Source of the DNA: Candidatus Rifleibacteriota bacterium
GTDB taxonomy: Bacteria > Muiribacteriota > Ozemobacteria > Ozemobacterales > Ozemobacteraceae
Assembly (NCBI GenBank): GCA_015233565.1
Contig: JADFXM010000008.1
Location: forward strand, 144,668-208,667
DNA length: 64,000 bases
Reading direction: 5' to 3'
Below the pieces are notes generated by a model, which searched no databases, had not been told where the DNA came from, and saw nothing but the letters and a program-made list of their open reading frames with translations. Below are positions 27,398 through 34,465 of the stretch, one piece after another (positions within the stretch are counted from its first letter, which is position 1; each line of letters starts with the position of its first letter). The position numbers and the translations under genes were made by a program.

Positions 27398-29980
27398 TCA
27401 GAACTTTGAAAAAGCACCCATAAAGACCTTCTGTCCAGCGCTGAAAATGCTGCTAAAAAGGTTTGAATTAACTACTAAGGCTTCAGGCTTTGCAAATGTT
27501 TTCATCGAATTTTCGTAAGTGCTCTGAGAAGCGGAATTAGCAGGAATAAGCGAAGAAATCAGTGCGTTATTGGTTTTTTCAGTATAATCAGAGATAATCC
27601 CCTGTTTGACCAGCCCTGTCACAGAAGATTTAACGTTATCCATGCTATCTTTAACGTTAAGCTTTCCCTCCGGGTCATATTTATACTTGGCCAGCCCATT
27701 CGCATACATTTCGTTTACAAGCAATGAATTCCAATTCCCACCAAAGCGGGTAAAAGTCTGACTTTCTGCTGTGCTAAGGATTTGAGGCATTTTTTGGGAT
27801 ACTTCATCCCATGTGAATCCTTGACCTTTCAGGTCATAAACCTGCTTCTGAACAAGTTGCGCTTTATATTGAGATGGGGCTATCAATAAAGCCTTACCAG
27901 TTAAAACCTGAGCGTCCTTGTCAGCCAGAGTCAAATCTCCCGATTTGTAGTTTTTATATTTATTGAGAGTATCGTCCATTTGTTGCAAATTAGTGTCACA
28001 CTCTGTTTGTTTATCGGAATATGTCTTTAAGATGGCCTGATAAGCCAACTGATTGAGCTCATCATCAGATTTGTTGGCCAATTCAGGATTTTGGGCTTTC
28101 AGAACTTCTTTCATTGCATCTGTGTAAGCTTGCCCACCCCTGATTTGTCCTAATTCCAATAATTGATTCAAACGTAGTTGTTTGTCATAAGTTTGTGAAA
28201 TCTGATGGATCTTCGCCTGATTCTCAGCCTCATTTTCGTTGGCTTGAGCAACAATGCACTGGGCTATCCAGGCTTTTCGGGAAGTTTCAATTATACTCGA
28301 TTGCTGTGCCTGAGCTCTCGTATAGTCAAGGGGATTTTTATACTCCGATGGGCTCGGATTATTATTGATAGCGTCTTGATATTTATCGTAAAGATCAGAA
28401 GCTTTCTGCCAATCAGGATCGTTTTTTCTGTATTCTGACGAAATAGCATTGCTTCGGGCTTTGGGGCCATCGTAAAGGTTATATTGCAAAGCTTGAACAG
28501 ATAACTGCGTTGAACGAATTGTGAAGTTACTGATCATAGAATCTACACCTGATTGAGCGACATTCACCGAATTGCGTTTGGCTTCGTTTTGTTGGATTGC
28601 GTTGGCATAATATTGATAGGCTGCGGTTCCGGCGGGAGAATTGGCCTGTTGTTTTTTCAACTGTTCGATGTCACTGCTGATGAATGACTTTTGGAGTTCT
28701 CCCTGGGCAGCGCCGCTTACGAAGTTAGCCGGCAGATTTGTAAACAACCCGGAGATTTGCCTCCCCTGAGCTGTAGTCCCGAATACTTTCAAAGAAAGGG
28801 AATCTGCCCATTCGCCAGGCTGATATAGTTTCTCGGATAAAACTGGGCCTGCGAATCCGCTAATTGCAGCGGTAACAGCTGCACTTTCCATATCTTTTTT
28901 GAAATCCGCCGGTGAATAATCCTGGCCTTTCATGTTATCAATGTCACTTCTCAAAGAATTCAATTTGGCGGTTTCTGCATCAGACAATGGAGTGTTTGAA
29001 TGAACATGGCTATAAAGAATTTTATTTATCTGATCTTGATCAGCTTTAATTTTTTCAGGGTATTGAAAAACCTCGGTCGCCCAAGCGTGTTTCACCAACC
29101 CACCCGCGACAGAGGAAAGCCCGGCGCCGGCAAAACTTACAGCAGCTTGTGTTGCAAAGATTTTATATATTGCTGCCCCGGCACTTTGTCCAACCATTCC
29201 ACATAAACATCCGGTTGCAAGGTTAAAAGGGGCCATTACTCCTTCAACAGTAGCTTGAACCGCAACATCTCGCCAAATGTGTTTATCATCTTCGGGAGTG
29301 TTTGTGAAATGGTTCATTCTCTTGTCGTAAGCGAAAGTAGTGAGACCCCCAAGTAATGCACCAACCGCTATTCCCCCGATTATCACTGCAACAGGAGACA
29401 AAGGAGCAAGACAAGCCGTTGCTACCATTACCCCTAATGTTGGAATTAGTGACCTTCCTACCGTCCAGGCTATTTTTTCCCATAGTTGCATGTCACCAGC
29501 GGATTTATTAGAAAACATCTTCCGTATTTTATTAAAAAAAGCTTTCTCCCAGTCCTTCTGCATCAGTTTATTAGACAATTTGGAAGCGTTTTTTCCATTT
29601 AAATTTCCAAAAAAAGCGCCGACCTGTCTTAAAATTTTGAAAGCAGCCCAACCGGAGGCTCCGCTTCCTGGACCCATGGCGGTTGAAACAGAATGAATAC
29701 AGAAATCCCCGGCTGTAGCTTGGATTTTTTCGGGGACAGATTCTGAAGAATCCTTCGATACGCTTCCTTTTTCGGAAGGTGGCGAGGAAACTGCAATGTC
29801 CCCCTTGGGTTGGGCAGAAGAAGCGGGTGGAGGAGTTTGTGGGTCAGCCTGAGTTGTTTGTAACTGCTTGGTAGGGGTCGACACTTCTTCGTCCTCGGAT
29901 GAAATCGAGGGAGCTGCGTATCCGGTTAAAACTCCCAAAATCAAAAAAATGAGAAGTCCAACCTTTATAAATATCTTCAT
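27398..29980 (-). CDS. Large secreted protein with glycine-rich hydrophobic domain
   Basis: I chose the ATG at 29980 (MKIFIKVGLLIFLILGVLTGYAAP) because GGAGAAAAGT lies directly upstream and it begins a clean signal peptide. The ORF-track start 30028 adds 16 unlikely residues. After a Pro/Ser/Thr/Gln linker (about 30-100), residues about 190-320 are rich in Gly/Ala with several hydrophobic stretches (PVAVIIGGIAVGALLGGLTTF, TGCLCGMVGQSAGAAIY, AAVSFAGAGLSSVAGGL). The rest, about 520 residues, is helical and Gln/Asn/Lys-rich with no catalytic motif. The layout (secreted, zipper-like core, long helical tail) recalls effector or pore-like proteins, but there is no family match I can name. Monocistronic. 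Confidence 0.7.
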   Translation of the reverse strand: MKIFIKVGLLIFLILGVLTGYAAPSISSEDEEVSTPTKQLQTTQADPQTPPPASSAQPKGDIAVSSPPSEKGSVSKDSSESVPEKIQATAGDFCIHSVSTAMGPGSGASGWAAFKILRQVGAFFGNLNGKNASKLSNKLMQKDWEKAFFNKIRKMFSNKSAGDMQLWEKIAWTVGRSLIPTLGVMVATACLAPLSPVAVIIGGIAVGALLGGLTTFAYDKRMNHFTNTPEDDKHIWRDVAVQATVEGVMAPFNLATGCLCGMVGQSAGAAIYKIFATQAAVSFAGAGLSSVAGGLVKHAWATEVFQYPEKIKADQDQINKILYSHVHSNTPLSDAETAKLNSLRSDIDNMKGQDYSPADFKKDMESAAVTAAISGFAGPVLSEKLYQPGEWADSLSLKVFGTTAQGRQISGLFTNLPANFVSGAAQGELQKSFISSDIEQLKKQQANSPAGTAAYQYYANAIQQNEAKRNSVNVAQSGVDSMISNFTIRSTQLSVQALQYNLYDGPKARSNAISSEYRKNDPDWQKASDLYDKYQDAINNNPSPSEYKNPLDYTRAQAQQSSIIETSRKAWIAQCIVAQANENEAENQAKIHQISQTYDKQLRLNQLLELGQIRGGQAYTDAMKEVLKAQNPELANKSDDELNQLAYQAILKTYSDKQTECDTNLQQMDDTLNKYKNYKSGDLTLADKDAQVLTGKALLIAPSQYKAQLVQKQVYDLKGQGFTWDEVSQKMPQILSTAESQTFTRFGGNWNSLLVNEMYANGLAKYKYDPEGKLNVKDSMDNVKSSVTGLVKQGIISDYTEKTNNALISSLIPANSASQSTYENSMKTFAKPEALVVNSNLFSSIFSAGQKVFMGAFSKF

Positions 29981-30165
29981 ACTTTTCTCCATGTTATGAA
30001 TTTCGATTTTTCTTGTGTATCTTACCAAAGAGATCAGAAAAACGTTACAGAATTTTTTTTTGGATTTTGCAATAGGAAAGTAATACCATTCATAATTAGT
30101 TCGTGGGTTTCAATCTTCTTGGCTGCTGAAGAAATTTTCCGACAACGTTGGGAGCCAAAGGCGAT

Positions 30166-30222
30166 GACTACCTTTTGAAGCCCTTTTCCGAGAAAACACA
30201 AAATATCGATACCAGGAATTCT
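30166..30222 (+). pseudogene. Short fragment of a Fic-family gene
   Basis: About 57 bp match the reverse complement of 60026-60082 at roughly 54 of 57 positions. Read forward it encodes DYLLKPFSEKTQNIDTRNS, equivalent to the start of the Fic N-terminal fragment at 59767-60082 (LLKPFSEKMQTIDTRNSEAT). There is no Fic catalytic motif here. It indicates that more than one decayed fic copy existed in the genome. Confidence 0.5.
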
Positions 30223-30241
30223 GATTTTAAATTCGGTGTGA

Positions 30242-30922
30242 TTAGACTGAAAATAGTTTTCCACCGATTGTTTTTAACCATACTCTGCAGTTTTTGAAGG
30301 TGGGGCAGTGGTAAGAGACTATTTCCCAAAAATCTGGAGAATGGTTCATTTCCTGGAGATGTGCGATTTCGTGTACTACCACATAATCCAGGATTTCAGA
30401 AGGGGCCATAATCAGCCGCCAGTTAAAATTCAGGTTTCCTCTTCTTGAGCAGCTTCCCCACCGACTGGATGTGTCTTTCAGCGTAATTTTGACAACCTTA
30501 AGGGACATTTTATTCTGAAAAAAGTTAACTCTTTGAAAAATTTGTTTCGCGGCCTGGGCTTTTAGCCAGTTAAACAGCAAATCACTTGCTAATGAGTTTT
30601 TTCCTGATTTGTGGACTTTTTCAGAATTATCGATTTTCCCAATTTTTTCAATTGGCCTTGCTCTGCCAGGTTTTTCAGCATTCCACCTTCTTGCGGTTTT
30701 TTCGGATATTCCCGTTTTGTTCTCATTTTCCAAAGCACTTCCCCAGAAATCTTCCGAAAAATTCTTGGAATTTGGTTCTGAGTGGCTTTCAGATTGGTTT
30801 CTGGCTGGAAGGGTTATTTTGATCTGGTTTTCGACTATTGAAACACGCGAAACATTTGCGGGAGAAAACGAAAGCAAAATTTTATGCGGTTTCCCAAGGA
30901 AAAAAATAGTTTCAGGGATTAT
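30242..30922 (-). CDS. YgjP-type (M48/DUF45) metallopeptidase, non-canonical start
   Basis: The C-terminal half is a clear YgjP/WLM-like domain: TSSRWGSCSRRGNLNFNWRLIM, then the zinc site HEIAHLQEMNHSPDFW. The ORF track starts at a TTG (30877), but the frame is open to the stop of the upstream gene. The extra residues ETIFFLGKPHKILLSFS match the beta strands that begin this family (strand-Gly-x-Pro-strand). No ATG, GTG or TTG exists upstream in frame. GAGGTGG lies just before ATA (30922) / ATC (30919), so a rare AUA, AUC or AUU start is likely. A charged insertion (about 45-115) separates the N-terminal strands from the peptidase core. It is coupled to the FmdB-like gene: the frame begins directly after that stop codon. 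Confidence 0.75.
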   Translation of the reverse strand: MIPETIFFLGKPHKILLSFSPANVSRVSIVENQIKITLPARNQSESHSEPNSKNFSEDFWGSALENENKTGISEKTARRWNAEKPGRARPIEKIGKIDNSEKVHKSGKNSLASDLLFNWLKAQAAKQIFQRVNFFQNKMSLKVVKITLKDTSSRWGSCSRRGNLNFNWRLIMAPSEILDYVVVHEIAHLQEMNHSPDFWEIVSYHCPTFKNCRVWLKTIGGKLFSV

Positions 30923-31189
30923 TCAGACCACCTCATCATAGCCTTTTCCGGTTCCTCGGTTGACAAATTTTTTGAACCCGTGTTTTTTCAAATTATCGTC
31001 TGAAAGGGTTTTTGAATCTGATGAATCTTTTACAGTTGGAGTAGCATGCATTATTCGGCTGATTGGGCTGCCGCATTCCGAACAATTATCCAGGTGATTA
31101 TCTGACATTTTTTGGAAAACTTCAAATTCTGAGCAGCAATTTGGACAGGAATTTTCAGGATCTTTGGCTCGATAGGAATAAAATGGCAT
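30923..31189 (-). CDS. FmdB-family zinc-ribbon protein
   Basis: I chose the ATG at 31189 (MPFYSYRAKD) because GGAGGAAAAT precedes it and the family begins MPxYxYR. The ORF-track start adds 25 residues without support. The 88-residue product has two Cys pairs, CPNCCSEFE and CSECGSPISRIM, forming a zinc ribbon, and a Gly/Lys-rich basic tail. FmdB-like proteins are small putative regulators whose function is largely unknown. It is first in a two-gene operon with the YgjP-type peptidase. Confidence 0.85.
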   Translation of the reverse strand: MPFYSYRAKDPENSCPNCCSEFEVFQKMSDNHLDNCSECGSPISRIMHATPTVKDSSDSKTLSDDNLKKHGFKKFVNRGTGKGYDEVV

Positions 31190-31455
31190 ATTTTCCTCCT
31201 GGGAAGAAGTTCTTTTGGCAAAAGTCTTCCACCTACAAAAAAATGACAAGCATTTTTTTGCCAAGATTTCTTCGCAATGATATAATACAGTATGTAGCAG
31301 AATTTCCGCAACAGTGCAACTTTTTACTTGAGATTCTATTATAAAGGAATCTTCATCTGATCCGGTTTAAATTTTTGCCAATTTTGCATTTCCTTCCAAA
31401 TTATTCATATCCCTGTTGAAGAAAGCGAAAAAACTGAATCTAAAAACGCGGTCCA

Positions 31456-34449
31456 ATGCCATTTAAAATATACAAACGAGTTCGAAAATTTATATTTGAC
31501 CTCTGGGTTATTGCGTGGCCGATTATTGTAATTCTTCTTGCGCTCTGCGTTTGGAGACTTCAGAAATGGCAGGAAATTTCTCATCGTCGAACCCAAATGA
31601 TGGAATTATGTCAGAATGACGCTTCAGCGCGGCTAAATAGATTTAAAGCGGGATCAATTTATGAGGCGCAGATTTCAGACATGTTTGCCCTTGTAAAAAG
31701 AGATATTTCCAGGGGGTTGGAACTTGGAAAATTTTCAGAGGGAAATCTTGGAGAAATGCTTTCAAAAGCGATTCAAAAAAGAGTATCACCCAGTCATCTT
31801 TCAAAGGATCCTAAAATTTATGCTTTTCTTTTTGATTCTCAAAATCAACCCAAGCCTCTTTCGGGTACCCTATTAGAAAATAGAAAAACTTCTCTGATTT
31901 TGAGCCTTTTAGCCAAAGCTACAATTGCTGATACGCTTCCAGTTCAGGAAATGAAATCGCTTGACCATAGATGTACAGGAGTTTTTGGGGAGCTTGGAAC
32001 TTTCGATTTTTTTTCTTTTAAAGGAAAGGGAAAAGCAATTCCCGTTGATTTTGAGAACGGAAAAAAATTTCTTATCTGGCAACCAATTGTAAAGAAAGAG
32101 ATCGTGATAGGTGCGTTCCTGGGTATTTTTAACCGAGATGCCTACTATTCCTCCAAGCCTTTGGTATATGCGATGAAAAAGTATGCTGCTTCAAAAAAGG
32201 CAGGAATTCGCTGTGTTCTTACTTCCCATGAAAAGGATCGTTCTCCCGGAAAAGCAGTTGTTTGGGCGCCAAAAAGTGTGATCCCAGAATCCCTTGGCAA
32301 AAATTTTATAATGAGATTGCATCAATTGGAAAGGGAAAACAAAGGTAATCGGGAGAAATTTTCAATTCCAGGGCAGGTTTCACTTATTTTACCTGGTTAC
32401 TGGGTGATTAGAAATGCTCTTAGGTCTGAAACCCCTTATGAACTTTGGTTATTTTACCCAATTCCGAAAGGAACGGGGTTTGTCTGGCTCGATCCAAATG
32501 AATTGTTGCTTTTGTTCATAGTTTTATCGGTTTGGTTTATCTATTTCTTTCTCCCGGAATTATCCGGCAAAGTGACTGGTACTCCACTCGGGATATGGTT
32601 TGGTGGGTATTTCGTAATGGTGGGGGTTCTTCCTCTCGCATTGATTTTTTCATTTTCGAATTTTTTCTTTTCTATCAACCAGGACAGAAGTGTCAAAAAT
32701 ATTCTTCAAAAGACCCTGAGTCAATTTGAGATGATCGATTCAGAAAGTGTTGAAATTGATGCTAAATTCCGGAATTTATGCCAGAAAAGCATTTTCAATC
32801 CAGCGCTTGTTCAAGAACTTGACAAGCTTCCGATTGGTTCAAAAAAGAAGGGTCCCCTGTTAAGCAAGGCATTCGATTTTTTCTCCGCAGCGGGTTTGGA
32901 ATTGTGTGATCTCCTTTTATACAGATACACTAAGGATATGATTGCGTTTACCCCTTCCGATAAGGCTCAAAGTGAAACCCTGGCAGCTCTTGATATGAAC
33001 TTTCTGCTGATTATAGGTGTAGGAACAGGTTTTGAGCCATTACTAACAGATGAAATCTTAAAGCCATATGGACAAAGCCATGAAGTGTATTTCAAAATAT
33101 TCAAAAATATTGTGGCTTCCAGCCTGTTTTTGGATTATTTTGAATTTAGGACTAGGACTCAGTTTTTCAGATCTGAGAGCAAACTCTATTTACAATACAT
33201 GGATTTTATTTCTTCACAAGGGCATTTAAAAATGTGTGTGCTGTTTAGAGCAATTGCAACTCGGCCTTATCAGGAATATCTTCAGAAAAGATTTGAAGAA
33301 TTTGAAACTTCAGAACGTGAAAATTCCGGACCGGGACTTGTTCCGATCCGATATGCCTTTTGTCGAAATCACCAAGGTTTATTGGAAAACCTTTTTCCGA
33401 AGTCTTCCGCCTGGATGGGAAGCCGGGAATTCAAAAAATTGGCTGCCCTAATGAAAGAAGCTGCTGATTCAGATGGCAGTAGAATTTTGTATTCCCCGTT
33501 AAATCCCAATGTTGCTTTCGTGTCCTATCCGGCAAGGCGAATCCCGGAAATGGTATTTGGGGCTGAAATAATTCTTTCTCCACTTTTTTTGGAAAAGCTG
33601 AACATCGAGACTTTACGTAATACACTGACACTTGCGGTACTTGTACTTATTGTTTTTCTGGGTTTAACTATTATTTCGCATCTTCTTTCACCGCTGGGAA
33701 AAATTCAAAAAGCTCTTGCCAGGATATCCACCGGAGATTTGTCCACACGTCTTGAATTGTCGAGAAATGATGAAATCGGAGAGGTGGCGCGAGCTTTTGA
33801 TTCGATGACCGGTGGCTTGGAGCGTAGAAGAAATTTGGCAAGGTTTGTTTCGGATACCCTCGAAAGCGAGCTGGAAATTGCTTCTCAAAAAAGTGGTAAC
33901 AGAACCGGTTATCGCGAAACGAATGGTGTAGTACTTGTCTCTGATATGCGTGATTTTACAACTATTTCCGAAAAGTATCCGCCCGATTTAGTAGTTAACA
34001 TGCTGAATGGTCATCTTGAAGCAATGACCCAGGCTATTAAGAAATTTGGAGGGAAGATCGATCAGTTCATTGGGGATGCAGTAGTTGCAGTGTTTGTTGA
34101 ACCGTCACTGGAAATTGCAGCTAAAAAAGCTCTTCAGGCTGCAGCCGAGATGATGAAAAAACATGCCCAATTACAGGAAGAGAGAAAATCTCTTGGGGAA
34201 TTTAATTATGCCATGGGAATTGGGATTGATGCCGGAAAAATCCTAATTGCTTCATTCGGATCAGAACTTAGAATGGAAAGAAACATTATCGGCGATCCCA
34301 GATCACTTGCTGAGCGCCTCGAAGTGGCTTCGAAAAAAGGAAGATATTCAAAAATTGTAGTTTCAAAAACAATGAAAAATAGTCTTCCTGAAATCAGTTT
34401 TGAGAACATCCCAGGAACTGAGGGATGGGAATTAATGGCAATCACATGA
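31456..34449 (+). CDS. Transmembrane HAMP-cyclase A: metal site kept, substrate site degenerate
   Basis: Architecture: membrane helix at about 15-35; a first extracytoplasmic domain; two helices at about 349-400; a second extracytoplasmic domain; a helix at about 723-745; HAMP at about 742-795 (LSPLGKIQKALARISTGDLS); and a class III cyclase domain at about 820-990. Both metal Asp residues are present: Asp830 (VLVSDMRDFT) and Asp874 (FIGDAVVAVF). The substrate Lys is Gln870 (IDQFIGD). The base-contacting Thr/Asp position is Asn943. The transition-state Asn is Ser950 (GDPRSLAERLE), while Arg954 remains. A homodimer is therefore unlikely to be active. The gene immediately downstream, with the same topology, supplies exactly the missing residues; the spacing is 16 nt, so they are co-transcribed. 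No strong SD before the ATG. Confidence 0.9.
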   Translation: MPFKIYKRVRKFIFDLWVIAWPIIVILLALCVWRLQKWQEISHRRTQMMELCQNDASARLNRFKAGSIYEAQISDMFALVKRDISRGLELGKFSEGNLGEMLSKAIQKRVSPSHLSKDPKIYAFLFDSQNQPKPLSGTLLENRKTSLILSLLAKATIADTLPVQEMKSLDHRCTGVFGELGTFDFFSFKGKGKAIPVDFENGKKFLIWQPIVKKEIVIGAFLGIFNRDAYYSSKPLVYAMKKYAASKKAGIRCVLTSHEKDRSPGKAVVWAPKSVIPESLGKNFIMRLHQLERENKGNREKFSIPGQVSLILPGYWVIRNALRSETPYELWLFYPIPKGTGFVWLDPNELLLLFIVLSVWFIYFFLPELSGKVTGTPLGIWFGGYFVMVGVLPLALIFSFSNFFFSINQDRSVKNILQKTLSQFEMIDSESVEIDAKFRNLCQKSIFNPALVQELDKLPIGSKKKGPLLSKAFDFFSAAGLELCDLLLYRYTKDMIAFTPSDKAQSETLAALDMNFLLIIGVGTGFEPLLTDEILKPYGQSHEVYFKIFKNIVASSLFLDYFEFRTRTQFFRSESKLYLQYMDFISSQGHLKMCVLFRAIATRPYQEYLQKRFEEFETSERENSGPGLVPIRYAFCRNHQGLLENLFPKSSAWMGSREFKKLAALMKEAADSDGSRILYSPLNPNVAFVSYPARRIPEMVFGAEIILSPLFLEKLNIETLRNTLTLAVLVLIVFLGLTIISHLLSPLGKIQKALARISTGDLSTRLELSRNDEIGEVARAFDSMTGGLERRRNLARFVSDTLESELEIASQKSGNRTGYRETNGVVLVSDMRDFTTISEKYPPDLVVNMLNGHLEAMTQAIKKFGGKIDQFIGDAVVAVFVEPSLEIAAKKALQAAAEMMKKHAQLQEERKSLGEFNYAMGIGIDAGKILIASFGSELRMERNIIGDPRSLAERLEVASKKGRYSKIVVSKTMKNSLPEISFENIPGTEGWELMAIT

Positions 34450-34465
34450 GGTTTTTAAAAGATTT

